Origin: an uncultured Fibrobacter sp.
GTDB lineage: Bacteria; Fibrobacterota; Fibrobacteria; Fibrobacterales; Fibrobacteraceae
Reading direction: 5' to 3'
Length of the DNA stretch: 64,000 nt
Assembly (NCBI GenBank): GCA_946186895.1
Contig: CAMHOW010000002.1
Coordinates: 1-64,000 of the forward strand
In this document: piece after piece, positions 1 through 7,866 of the stretch
How positions within the stretch are numbered: position 1 is the stretch's first letter
Layout of the letters: each line of letters starts with the position of its first letter
The notes under the pieces: generated by a model
The model's input: the letters and a program-made list of their open reading frames with translations, nothing else
Told to the model about the DNA's origin: nothing
Databases searched by the model: none
Program-made: the position numbers and the translations under genes

Positions 1-2
1 GC

Positions 3-620
3 GCTATTTCCTACCGCTATAAGGGTAGCCAGCATGTGTTCAAGATTCAGGATGGCCAGGTGAAGGATTATGCTTATCATCAGAAGGGTCTCTCTGATGC
101 TACAGAATGGACAACGGTTGTTCTTGCTTGGGATGATATCAAGCAACCGCTTGGCTGGGGCGAAAAAGTTGAGCTCAATCATGCAAACATTAAGAAGATG
201 TCTTGGGAAGTTGTTGGTTATAAGGGCCTCGACCTTCAGCCGGAGATTGACTACCTCTATGTAGATGACCTCAAATGTGTTGACCAGGTTATTGCCAGCA
301 ACGAAGGCTCTAGCGATAGCAAGAACAAAAACGAAAACAACAACAATAAGAACAACAATAACAATGCTGCCATCCGTACTATCGCTAACAGCACCCTTGG
401 CATCGCCATGCAGGGCAAGACCCTGAGCATCGTGACCACCAAGGCTGCCAACGTGAAGGTCCAGATCTTCGACATGATGGGTCATTCCATCCGCAGCACA
501 GCAGAATCCCTCTCCGCAGGCAGCCACAGCATTTCCCTCGGCAAAATGGCCAAGGGTAGCTACATTGTCCGCGTACAGGCGGGCAGCGATGTCAAGATGG
601 TACGTTTCTCAGTCCGGTAA
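3..620 (+). CDS. Secreted carbohydrate-binding protein, C-terminal part (CBM11-like module plus T9SS sorting domain)
   Basis: The frame is open to the left edge, so the 5' end lies outside the window; the ATG/GTG codons near 34-38 are internal. The first ~95 visible residues look like the end of a CBM11-type beta-sandwich (pattern W..VVLAWDDIKQ..GWG, ending in YLYVDDL), a module found on Fibrobacter and clostridial glucanases. A Ser/Lys/Asn-rich linker with runs of Asn follows. The last ~75 residues resemble a type IX secretion C-terminal sorting domain: a VQIFDMMGHSI strand, then GSYIVRVQAGSDVKMVRFSVR-like ending. The protein is therefore probably exported by T9SS, of which SprA is encoded at 22.4-29.2 kb. 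The missing N-terminus is likely a catalytic domain such as a glycoside hydrolase, but that cannot be seen. CBM11 is a pattern-based call. Confidence 0.7.
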   Translation, partial: AISYRYKGSQHVFKIQDGQVKDYAYHQKGLSDATEWTTVVLAWDDIKQPLGWGEKVELNHANIKKMSWEVVGYKGLDLQPEIDYLYVDDLKCVDQVIASNEGSSDSKNKNENNNNKNNNNNAAIRTIANSTLGIAMQGKTLSIVTTKAANVKVQIFDMMGHSIRSTAESLSAGSHSISLGKMAKGSYIVRVQAGSDVKMVRFSVR

Positions 621-654
621 TGTCACTGCAGCATAGCTGAAAAAACTTTTCCTT

Positions 655-687
655 AAAGACCACGGATAAATTCCGTGGTCTTTTTTT
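655..687 (+). terminator. Rho-independent terminator
   Basis: A perfect 9-bp stem GACCACGGA / TCCGTGGTC (658-666 with 672-680) with a 5-nt loop is followed by seven T. It ends the upstream secreted-protein gene and sits just before the M23 peptidase start. Confidence 0.9.
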
Positions 688-698
688 ATCTTTCTACC

Positions 699-2507
699 AT
701 GCGCATATCCAACGTCATTGTTTCGCTCCTTGGTCTTGCAGGCATCTGCCTGGCCGCAGAGCCCTTCTATTCGCCCTTCCAGAAAGAAGCCTACCTCACC
801 TCTTCTTTCGGCGAGAATCGCGGCACCCGCTACCACGCCGGCGTAGACTACTCCACCCTCATGGAAGAGGGGTGGGTCATCTACGCCCCCGAAGACGGTA
901 AGGTCGAAGAAGTGCGGGTATCCCCCTTCTTCTATGGCAAGGTCATGTTCTACAAGGGCGAAAGCGGAAAGACCTGGGTCTTTGCCCACCAGAGCAGCTT
1001 TGGCAAGTTGGACAGTCTCGTCTTTGCGGAGCAGTACAGCAAAAAAAGCAACGACGTCATCTTGAAGCCGGGCGTTCCCTACAAGAAGGGCGACACGCTG
1101 ACCTTCTCCGGAAGCACGGGCATCGGCAACCCCCACCTGCATCTTGAAATCCGCCAGGGTAAGAACAACGTGATTTCGCCCTGCGGCATAGGCGTCTACT
1201 GTGGCGACACCCTGGATCCCCAAATTTTCGGCATGGCAGTCTGGCAAAAGGACGACCTTTCCGTCACAAGCCCCGAGGCACTAGACAAGGGCTGCGTAGA
1301 ATACCCGGGCTGGAAAAAGGAGAAGGCCTACCTCGCGGTAAAGATTGCGGACTACAGCCGCCACCCCAAGGAAAACCCCATGTCCATCCGCAGGCTCACC
1401 CTGTGGAACGGCAAAAAGAAAGTCTACAACAAGGTCCAGGATACCCTGAGCTACGGCAACATGCTCAAGATCCGTACAGAACTGCTCTGGGCCGAAGAGG
1501 CGGACACCGCCGGAGACTGGCACTTTATAGATGCCGCCCTGAAGGCAGGTTCCAAGTACCGCATCGAGGTAGAAGACTTCGTAGGTCGCAAAGTCGCACG
1601 GGAATTTACCTTCCAGGATTCTTGCGCAGGGAACGCCCCCATCCCGCAGAAGCAGGTCCAAGAGGCTCCCGTCTACAGTTTCATGAGCCGCAGCATGCTT
1701 GACCTTACCCTCTGCGACAAGGGGCAGGCCTTCAGCGTTCTGGACGATACGCAAAAGACTCTCGAGGAAGACCTCTGCAAGATATTCCCCCACAAGGGAA
1801 TCACCCTCGGAAGCATCACCGGCAAGCACTCCAAGGCAAGGTTCATCAAACATAACGGGGGCCTTATCGCCATGCACCCCATCCACAAAGACGAGAAGAC
1901 GGTCCAGTGGGATATCACCTTGGACAGCATGGTCATCTCCCAAAAGGTCACCAAGCTCCGCAGTTCCTTCGGAAACGAGACCCAGGTGCTGGCCGTCACC
2001 AAGACCCACACCGACAGCCTGGACTTTTACGAATTCCACCCCAAGGGACTTCATTTTACTGGAACGTGGGAAGTCTGTCTGGACCCCCACAAGGATTCCG
2101 CCCCCATTTACTGGCTGGGCGAAACTAGCCGCAGGTGGTTCATCTTCAGCAAGCAAGAGGGTTCAGACAAGCGCTGTGCCCAAGTGAACGAACTTAGGGA
2201 CCTGGCTAATATTCTGAACAAGAATGCCCCCACCCTGGGTACACCCTACTGGGGTAAGTCCTTCATTTTAGGAAAAGAGCAAGACGTACTCCGCATACCC
2301 ACCCTGTTCCGCTACGATGGATTTGAGAACGGCAATTCCATCGTGACCACCGTGAACGGCAACTGGATGGCCACCGAATACGATTCCGAGCCTAGGGAAA
2401 TCGTGCTTGAAGGGAGCCGCCTCAAGAAGGGCGACAAACTGCATATCCAGCTAGAAGACGAAGCCCACAACAAGGCGGAGTTCGACGTGGTAGTGCCGAA
2501 ATTTTAA
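699..2507 (+). CDS. Secreted M23 (LytM-type) metallopeptidase with long C-terminal region
   Basis: The 602-residue protein begins with a signal peptide (MRISNVIVSLLGLAGICLAA). I chose the ATG at 699 because an upstream ATG at 675 lies inside the terminator. The M23 zinc motifs are present in the first ~150 residues: H-x3-D in YHAGVDYS and H-x-H in PHLHLE, so an active peptidoglycan endopeptidase is plausible. The roughly 400 residues behind the domain are not recognised; they look beta-rich and could bind wall or envelope. It follows a terminator and seems to be its own unit, perhaps with the exported protein at 2582. The role is inferred: cell-wall cleavage in the periplasm. Confidence 0.85.
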   Translation: MRISNVIVSLLGLAGICLAAEPFYSPFQKEAYLTSSFGENRGTRYHAGVDYSTLMEEGWVIYAPEDGKVEEVRVSPFFYGKVMFYKGESGKTWVFAHQSSFGKLDSLVFAEQYSKKSNDVILKPGVPYKKGDTLTFSGSTGIGNPHLHLEIRQGKNNVISPCGIGVYCGDTLDPQIFGMAVWQKDDLSVTSPEALDKGCVEYPGWKKEKAYLAVKIADYSRHPKENPMSIRRLTLWNGKKKVYNKVQDTLSYGNMLKIRTELLWAEEADTAGDWHFIDAALKAGSKYRIEVEDFVGRKVAREFTFQDSCAGNAPIPQKQVQEAPVYSFMSRSMLDLTLCDKGQAFSVLDDTQKTLEEDLCKIFPHKGITLGSITGKHSKARFIKHNGGLIAMHPIHKDEKTVQWDITLDSMVISQKVTKLRSSFGNETQVLAVTKTHTDSLDFYEFHPKGLHFTGTWEVCLDPHKDSAPIYWLGETSRRWFIFSKQEGSDKRCAQVNELRDLANILNKNAPTLGTPYWGKSFILGKEQDVLRIPTLFRYDGFENGNSIVTTVNGNWMATEYDSEPREIVLEGSRLKKGDKLHIQLEDEAHNKAEFDVVVPKF

Positions 2508-2572
2508 TTCGGAGTTCGGATTTCAGACTTCAGAATTATTATAATTCCTAACTCCGAAATCCGAATTCATAA
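2506..2572. repeat. Imperfect inverted repeat of the TTCGGA family
   Basis: It starts with AATTCGGAGTTCGGATTTC and ends with a near-complement (AACTCCGAAATCCGAATT). Related TTCGGA/TTCCGAA-rich stretches lie at 6249-6280 and 21556-21587, always between genes. It can fold as a long hairpin. Confidence 0.6.
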
Positions 2573-2581
2573 CTTCAAGTC

Positions 2582-3340
2582 ATGCGTCTGTCATTTACAA
2601 AAATCATCTTCACGGTAGCCCTTGTGTGTTCTGCAGCATTTGCCCAGGACCTGTGCCCCCATTTTCTTTTGGAAAAGGACCTGGTGGTGAACATCGAGGG
2701 ACGTTTCGTGAACGAGACCAAGTCCCGCACCAGCCTGGACATCCAGTGGCGCCACCACCCGCAGGCTTTGGACACCTTCTTCGTAACATTCCCCAACGAG
2801 AAGCCCTTCCATTTTGTCACCGCCGGCGAATACCGCTACATGGAATTTGAAAATCCAAGGGTCAGGCGGCAGCTGGGGCTCCACCACCTGCGGGAAACCA
2901 TTGGCCATACCCCCCTCAAGCTCGACGACCTGGAACTGCTCGCCAACGGGAGTTTCCTCTGCAAGGACACCACCGAGCAGCCCGCCACTATCCTCTCCAC
3001 TGCTTTTTCCAACATGTGGTGGTCCATGTCCACAAACCGCCTAGAGGAGCCCGACTCCATCGCTATGCGCGGCGCCTTCAAGGAATCGAGAACATTCAGG
3101 GTCAGACAGTGGAAGGACTTCTCGGGAACAAGACTCCCCACACTAGTCAAACTGACAAGCGACAAATACCAGGGTGAAATCTGGGTGCGTTCCGCCTACC
3201 CCGCCGTGGCCCTGGAAGAGGATCCCATAAAGCCACGCTACAAAAACGGATTTAATGGTCTATTCCGCAAAGTTCCGGGAGAAGGGAAAAGAAAAATACC
3301 CCTCATACTCAAGCTGAACCAGGAACTGCTGAGATATTGA
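2582..3340 (+). CDS. Exported protein of unknown function
   Basis: The 252-residue product starts with a good signal peptide (MRLSFTKIIFTVALVCSAAFAQ). I do not recognise the mature part; it has no obvious transmembrane segments or catalytic motif, and two Cys are scattered (CPHF near the mature start, LCKD mid-protein). The 3' end overlaps the convergent gene at 3260-4243 by 81 bp. It lies 74 bp downstream of the M23 peptidase on the same strand, separated by an inverted repeat, and may share envelope function. No clear ribosome-binding site is visible. Confidence 0.65.
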   Translation: MRLSFTKIIFTVALVCSAAFAQDLCPHFLLEKDLVVNIEGRFVNETKSRTSLDIQWRHHPQALDTFFVTFPNEKPFHFVTAGEYRYMEFENPRVRRQLGLHHLRETIGHTPLKLDDLELLANGSFLCKDTTEQPATILSTAFSNMWWSMSTNRLEEPDSIAMRGAFKESRTFRVRQWKDFSGTRLPTLVKLTSDKYQGEIWVRSAYPAVALEEDPIKPRYKNGFNGLFRKVPGEGKRKIPLILKLNQELLRY

Positions 3341-4243
3341 GCCGTCATAAGACCTGGACTTATGGCGTTTCCAGCCACCGAACTGTAGCGTAACGCTGCT
3401 CATGCCTTCGTTCCACGACAGTTGCGGTCCAGCCTTGACCATCCAGTAGCCCAGGGACTCCTTCTCCACGGAACCGCCCTTGCGCAGGTACCCCGTCCGC
3501 AGGTAATTGGTTTCGAAGACACCGGCAAAGTTCTCGTTAAAGGCCATCCGTCCGTAGAACTGCAGATCCATCAAGAAATCTCTGCTGAAGATGGGCATAT
3601 TTCGCTTGTAGTCGTAGCTCTTGCCGTCAAAATCCGTGGTAATGTCAGAAAGCACGTAATGAACTTCGACTCCAAGCAGAGATCCCGCTTTAAAAAAGTA
3701 TTCCAGCGAGGCTCCAAAATCGAACAACTGGGAATAGTCCCAGGCCACAGAGTCATTCTGCCGCACGTTATCCGAGATATAGTCCGCATTCCAAGTCTCG
3801 GCAATACGGCCCGATCCCGACACGTCCGAAGTCACCATTTCCAGGTTGGAATTGAAATAGAGGTAGCTTTCGTACATGAAGGTTACTTCTACCTGAGGAT
3901 TTGTCCTGAGGGGCCTAAGCCCGAGACCTGCAGTATATCCGCCATAGAAAGGAGAGACCTCCAAGGAAGCCTTCATCTTTAGGTAAGTGGGAGTCATTCC
4001 CAAGGGATCACCGTAGTTCAGGCTGTCCAGGGGTTCAAGCCAGGTATACCGCAAGGAGCCTTCTGCCTGGGGCAGCCACTGTCCCCATACGAAAGGCGTG
4101 TTCCCCATAAGCCTCCACGACAGGTTGGGGCCATAGCGGAAACCGTTCTGGGCACTCTGGTTGAAGTCACCGGCAAGTGCCGACGAGGCTACCAACAAGA
4201 ACACTACCAGAAATCGCGCCAATGTCATGCGAATCGCTGTCAT
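3260..4243 (-). CDS. Probable outer-membrane beta-barrel protein
   Basis: A signal peptide (MTLARFLVVFLLVASSALAG, after a short MTAIR extension) is followed by alternating aromatic/polar strands throughout (for example VEVTFMYESYLYFNSNLEM, LQFYGRMAFNENFAGVFETNYLR). The C-terminus ends in strand-like FSFPFSRNFAE. This fits a ~300-residue barrel with no known enzyme motif. The start could be the ATG at 4243 or the one at 4228; neither has a strong ribosome site. Its last 81 bp overlap the convergent gene ending at 3340, so the two mRNAs would be complementary at their 3' ends. Function unknown. Confidence 0.65.
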   Translation of the reverse strand: MTAIRMTLARFLVVFLLVASSALAGDFNQSAQNGFRYGPNLSWRLMGNTPFVWGQWLPQAEGSLRYTWLEPLDSLNYGDPLGMTPTYLKMKASLEVSPFYGGYTAGLGLRPLRTNPQVEVTFMYESYLYFNSNLEMVTSDVSGSGRIAETWNADYISDNVRQNDSVAWDYSQLFDFGASLEYFFKAGSLLGVEVHYVLSDITTDFDGKSYDYKRNMPIFSRDFLMDLQFYGRMAFNENFAGVFETNYLRTGYLRKGGSVEKESLGYWMVKAGPQLSWNEGMSSVTLQFGGWKRHKSRSYDGSISQQFLVQLEYEGYFSFPFSRNFAE

Positions 4244-4327
4244 TTACGTAAAAAATTAAAAATTTTTGTTCCTTTTCAATCACAAATTCTTATTTTTATC
4301 GGTAAATAAAACTTTATAGGAGAAGAT

Positions 4328-4768
4328 ATGAAATTTTCTTATTTGTGCCTCCTGGGGCTTTCTGCCATGTTGTTCTGGAGCTGCGCGAGCCGTTATTCCT
4401 CGCCAATCCTTATCGAACGTGGTGAGGGCCGCAAGGAATATGAACGCGAATATTTCGCCATCAAAGAAAGCATGGGCATCGACAAGCGCCTCAAGGACGT
4501 GTTCAAGCAGGGCTATATCGAAGAGGGCATGACCAACGACATGGTGAACCTGCTGTGGGGACCTCCTGACCACGAAAAGACCGACGACTCCTCCAGCGTG
4601 TGGGAATACTACACCCGCGAAGGCCAGCTCATCACCCGTCTTATCTGGAAACACCCCGACGAGGCCCGTCTGAAAGGTTACGAAGAGGAATGGATCCTCG
4701 TGAAGATCGAGGGCGACCGCTACGGTGGCTCCCCGGCACCCACTTCCAAGCACTCTTCTAACTACTAA
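4328..4768 (+). CDS. Lipoprotein with BamE/SmpA-like domain
   Basis: The 146-residue protein has a lipoprotein signal (LLGLSAMLFWSC, Cys19 as the likely lipidated residue). The middle carries a BamE/SmpA-like pattern, IEEGMTNDMVNLLWGPPD, that is G-M-T-x3-V-x2-L-x-G-x-P, followed by a predicted beta strand (SVWEYYTREGQLITRLIW). Such domains occur in outer-membrane assembly lipoproteins, but the family is broad and I would not name this bamE. A ribosome site (TAGGAGAAG) precedes the ATG, and two terminator hairpins follow. It is transcribed alone. Confidence 0.7.
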   Translation: MKFSYLCLLGLSAMLFWSCASRYSSPILIERGEGRKEYEREYFAIKESMGIDKRLKDVFKQGYIEEGMTNDMVNLLWGPPDHEKTDDSSSVWEYYTREGQLITRLIWKHPDEARLKGYEEEWILVKIEGDRYGGSPAPTSKHSSNY

Positions 4769-4780
4769 TTTGTGCAATAA

Positions 4781-4837
4781 GCCCCGTCTACCGGGGCGAA
4801 TTTGTCATGCCCGCCCTGAGCGGGCATCTCTTTTTTA
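4781..4837 (+). terminator. Double terminator hairpin
   Basis: The first hairpin is GCCCCG..CGGGGC (4781-4797). The second is a perfect 8-bp stem ATGCCCGC / GCGGGCAT (4807-4814 with 4820-4827) followed by CTCTTTTTT. It ends the BamE-like lipoprotein gene. Confidence 0.85.
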
Positions 4838-4924
4838 TGCCACAAAAGCGGTTTGGACTACCGATTGCGGTTGTTTTTTTCTACATTTACGCCCGTTAAA
4901 TTTAAACCCTCTAAGGAGTATTCT

Positions 4925-5686
4925 ATGCGTCAGTATATCATCGCTGGTAACTGGAAAATGAACAAGACCGTGAGCGAATCCGTGGAACTCGCCAAGGCCA
5001 TCGTCGAAGCCGTCAAGGACGTGAAGAAGACCGAAGTGGTCATCGGCCCCACCTACCTCGCCGCCGCGAAGGTTGCCGACGTCATCAAGGGCTCTAACGT
5101 GAAGCTCGCCATCCAGGACATCCACTGGCAGGACCAGGGCGCATTCACCGGCAAGGTTTCCGTGGACATGGTCAAGGAAATCGGTGCCGACTACATCATC
5201 ATCGGCCACTCCGAACAGCGCCAGTACTTCCACGAAACTGACGAAACCGTGAACCTGAAGGTCAAGAAGACCCTCGCCGCCGGCATCAAGCCCATCATCT
5301 GCATCGGCGAAACTCTCGACGAACGCAACGGTGGCAAGCTCGAAGCCGTTCTCAGCACCCAGGTCAAGGGCGCCTTCAAGGATGTTTCCGCCGAAGACGC
5401 AGCCAAGTGCGTGCTGGCCTACGAACCCGTTTGGGCAATCGGTACTGGCGTTGTCGCCACCGACGAACAGGCTCAGGACACCCAGGCTTTCGTCCGCTCC
5501 GTGGTGAAGGAAATCTACGGCGAAGCCGTTGCCGAAGGCATGCGCATCCAGTACGGTGGTTCCATGAAGCCGGGTAACGCTGCCGGCCTCCTGGCCCAGA
5601 AGGACATCGACGGTGGCCTCATCGGCGGTGCAGCCCTCAAGGCCGACACCTTCAAGGGTATCATCGACGCTGCCGAAGCCCGCTAA
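4925..5686 (+). CDS. tpiA: Triosephosphate isomerase
   Basis: Interconverts glyceraldehyde-3-phosphate and dihydroxyacetone phosphate in glycolysis, in the cytosol. The 253-residue length is normal. All key signatures are present: AGNWKMN (Lys11), IIGHSEQR (His95 electrophile), AYEPVWAIGTG (Glu167 base, loop 6), and the phosphate-binding QYGGSMKPGNA and GGLIGGAAL. The ATG at 4925 is preceded by TAAGGAG; the frame extends upstream to 4853, but that part has no ribosome site and does not match the family. secG follows 38 bp later, so the two are probably co-transcribed. Codon use is strongly biased, as in highly expressed genes. Confidence 0.98.
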   Translation: MRQYIIAGNWKMNKTVSESVELAKAIVEAVKDVKKTEVVIGPTYLAAAKVADVIKGSNVKLAIQDIHWQDQGAFTGKVSVDMVKEIGADYIIIGHSEQRQYFHETDETVNLKVKKTLAAGIKPIICIGETLDERNGGKLEAVLSTQVKGAFKDVSAEDAAKCVLAYEPVWAIGTGVVATDEQAQDTQAFVRSVVKEIYGEAVAEGMRIQYGGSMKPGNAAGLLAQKDIDGGLIGGAALKADTFKGIIDAAEAR

Positions 5687-5724
5687 TCGGCAAGTCACAA
5701 CCATTTAACCTAAGGTAAAAGACT

Positions 5725-6147
5725 ATGACAACACTCTTTTGGATTGGAATCGTCCTCCACGTGTTCCTCTGCCTGTTCCTCATGTTGCTCGTGCTCGTGC
5801 AGAACGACAAGATGGGCGGCCTCGCTGGCCTCGGCGGAATGACTTCCCAGTCTGCATTCTCTACCGCAGGTGCGGCCACCTTCATCCAGAAGCTGACCCG
5901 CGGTGTCGCAGTGCTGTTCTTCATCGTGGTGTTCGCGCTCGGCCTCATTACGGCCAAGCAGGATCAAGAGGTGGAAGAGTCCGCCATGCAGAAGGCTACC
6001 CGCGAGGGTGCCGCCCAGCAGGCTCCGACTATTCCGGCTCTCCCCGGCGACTTTGCCGCTCCGGCAGCTGAAGCCCCGGCAGCTCCCGCAGCTGAAGCAC
6101 CCGCTGCCCCGGCTGAAGCGCCTGCAGCTGCACCTGCCGCAGAGTAA
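5725..6147 (+). CDS. secG: Preprotein translocase subunit SecG with Ala/Pro/Glu tail
   Basis: Accessory subunit of the SecYEG channel in the inner membrane. Two hydrophobic helices (about residues 3-25 and 57-78) flank a cytosolic loop with the SecG signature VQNDKMGGLAGLGG. The last ~50 residues are a low-complexity tail built from AAPAAEAP-like units, which ordinary SecG (~75-110 residues) lacks. Similar tails occur on the FKBP isomerase and ScpA in this window. It follows tpiA by 38 bp and ends at a strong terminator. Confidence 0.9.
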   Translation: MTTLFWIGIVLHVFLCLFLMLLVLVQNDKMGGLAGLGGMTSQSAFSTAGAATFIQKLTRGVAVLFFIVVFALGLITAKQDQEVEESAMQKATREGAAQQAPTIPALPGDFAAPAAEAPAAPAAEAPAAPAEAPAAAPAAE

Positions 6148-6190
6148 GTGTTTGCGGGAGCAATCCCGACAGTCCAACCGCTTATGGAAG

Positions 6191-6219
6191 TCCGCCCTGC
6201 TCTTGCGGGGTGGATTTTT
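6191..6219 (+). terminator. Rho-independent terminator after secG
   Basis: A 10-bp stem (6191-6200 with 6205-6214, including G-U pairs), tetraloop TCTT, then TTTTTAATTTT. It separates tpiA-secG from the murD-like gene. Confidence 0.9.
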
Positions 6220-6248
6220 AATTTTATTTCAAAAGTTCTTCTTTTTCT

Positions 6249-6280
6249 AATTCCGAACTCCGGATTCCGAATTCTGAATT
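6249..6280. repeat. TTCGGA-family intergenic repeat
   Basis: AATTCCGAACTCCGGATTCC followed by GAATTCTGAATT; the same family as 2506-2572 and 21556-21587, here in the reverse sense. It lies directly upstream of the murD-like gene. Confidence 0.55.
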
Positions 6281-6298
6281 ATCTATCGAGGTTTTGAT

Positions 6299-7660
6299 AT
6301 GCAAAATACATTGGTCGCTCCTGTAGGCATTCTTGGCTTTGGCGTCGAAGGCCAGAGCACCTTCAACTACCTTGTCCGCACGGGCATCAAGGACATCGTG
6401 GTTATGGACAAGAACCCGGTAAACCTGCCTGCCGTACCCGCAGACGTGAACGTCAAGACCTTTGATGGCGAAGGTTACCTGGACGGTCTCAAGGACTGCG
6501 TCACCGTAGTGCGTTCCGCTGGGGTCTACCCCATGAGCAAGGAACTGTTCCAGTTCCAGATGAACGGCGGGCTCATGACTAGCCAGATTCAGCTGTTTTT
6601 AGAACAAACTAAATCTAAGAAGACCGTAGGCGTCACCGGGACCCTGGGCAAGGGTTCCACCGTCAGCATGATTAGCCACATTCTGAACGCCGTAGGAGCC
6701 CCAAACGAAATCGGCGGAAACTTCGGCGTGCCCGCCCTGGATCTTCTGGAGACGGAAACCTCTGACCGCATAAGCATCCTGGAGCTTTCCAGCTTTCAGC
6801 TCATGACCCTTTCTGTTTCCCCCGACGTGGCCGTGGTGCTCCGGGTTTCTACCGAGCACCTGGACTGGCACAAGTCCGTAGAAGAATACCGCGACGCCAA
6901 GGCCAACCTGGTCCGCTGGCAGAAGCGTGACGGGGCCTGCGTATTCTTGAAGGACGCAGCCCCCACCGCCAAAATTGCCTCCGAAAGCCCCGCCAAGACA
7001 AAGTACGCCGTGGCCCTCGCCGATGGCCAGAGCAACGGTGAAGGCGACGCCGTCATCGATGGCGCCACCCTAACTATCGACGGCGAAAAGCTGTTCCTTT
7101 CGGACTGCAAAGTCCGGGGAATCTACCAGCTGGAGAACATGGCGGCGGCGACGCTTGCTTGTAAAGCGCTGGGCATACGGGTGGCCGACGCCTTTGCCGC
7201 CCTCAAGACCTACGACACCCTCCCCTTCCGCATGGAATTCAAGGGCGAAAAGGGCGGCATCGAGTTTTTCAACGACAGCTACGCCACCCGCCCCGACGCA
7301 ACCATCGCCGCCACGGCCAGCATGGACCGTCCCTTCGCGCTAATCCTCGGCGGCTCCGAAAAGAACGCCGACTTTACCGAACTTTCCAAGATTCTCGTGA
7401 CGGAACGCCCGAACCTCAAGCGCATTGCCCTCATCGGAGCCACCGCGGAACGCATGCTGGAATCCCTCGCGCAGGCCGGCCTCGATACCGCAAAGATTGC
7501 CGCCAAGATCTTCCCCACCCTAGAGGATGCCTTCCAAGACAGCCTTTCTATCGGCAAGGGCGGCATCGTCATCATGAGCCCCGCCTGCGCAAGCTTTGGC
7601 CTGTTCAAGAACTACAAGGAGCGGGGAAAGGCCTTCGACAAGCTGGTGGAAGCGGTTTAA
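6299..7660 (+). CDS. murD: UDP-N-acetylmuramoylalanine--D-glutamate ligase (MurD-like)
   Basis: ATP-dependent cytosolic ligase adding D-Glu to UDP-MurNAc-L-Ala in peptidoglycan synthesis. The 453 residues match MurD: N-terminal Rossmann-like region (GILGFGVEGQS), central Mur-ligase ATPase, ELSSFQL (~162-168), STEHLDWH (~184-191), the likely carbamylated Lys in YRDAKANL (~201), ILGGSEKNADFTEL, and the closing SPACASFGLFKNYKERG typical of MurD. Two features are atypical. The P-loop is GTLGKGST (114-121) rather than GTNGKST, with an extra Gly as in folylpolyglutamate synthases. The usual NDSKATN reads NDSYATRPD. It stands alone here rather than in a division/cell-wall cluster. Confidence 0.85.
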   Translation: MQNTLVAPVGILGFGVEGQSTFNYLVRTGIKDIVVMDKNPVNLPAVPADVNVKTFDGEGYLDGLKDCVTVVRSAGVYPMSKELFQFQMNGGLMTSQIQLFLEQTKSKKTVGVTGTLGKGSTVSMISHILNAVGAPNEIGGNFGVPALDLLETETSDRISILELSSFQLMTLSVSPDVAVVLRVSTEHLDWHKSVEEYRDAKANLVRWQKRDGACVFLKDAAPTAKIASESPAKTKYAVALADGQSNGEGDAVIDGATLTIDGEKLFLSDCKVRGIYQLENMAAATLACKALGIRVADAFAALKTYDTLPFRMEFKGEKGGIEFFNDSYATRPDATIAATASMDRPFALILGGSEKNADFTELSKILVTERPNLKRIALIGATAERMLESLAQAGLDTAKIAAKIFPTLEDAFQDSLSIGKGGIVIMSPACASFGLFKNYKERGKAFDKLVEAV

Positions 7661-7747
7661 CCCCGTTTTTTTCACAAAAAAGCCCCAATTTCCCCTTTAC
7701 AAGCGGGTCACTTTAATCTAAATTTGACCCGTTCCGCTAAGGACCAC

Positions 7748-7831
7748 GCGGTCGTGGTGGAATTGGTAGACACGCTAGCTTGAGGTGCTAGTGGGAGCAA
7801 TCTCATGACAGTTCAAGTCTGTCCGACCGCA
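7748..7831 (+). tRNA. tRNA-Leu (anticodon GAG)
   Basis: The acceptor stem GCGGTCG (7748-7754) pairs with CGACCGC (7824-7830), discriminator A at 7831. The D arm has the Leu-type TGGTGGAATTGGTAGACAC, the anticodon loop is TTGAGGT (anticodon GAG) on a CTAGC/GCTAG stem, a variable arm (GTGGGAGCAATCTCAT) is present, and the T loop is GTTCAAGTC. The CCA end is not encoded. Confidence 0.96.
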
Positions 7832-7837
7832 GAAGAG

Positions 7838-7866
7838 ACCCGGCTTAACCGCCGGGTTTTCTTTTT
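7838..7866 (+). terminator. Terminator after tRNA-Leu
   Basis: Stem ACCCGGC / GCCGGGT (7838-7844 with 7851-7857), loop TTAACC, then TTTTCTTTTTT. It abuts the stop codon of the convergent gene ending at 7866; the upstream side on the other strand is not T-rich, so it mainly serves the tRNA. Confidence 0.85.
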
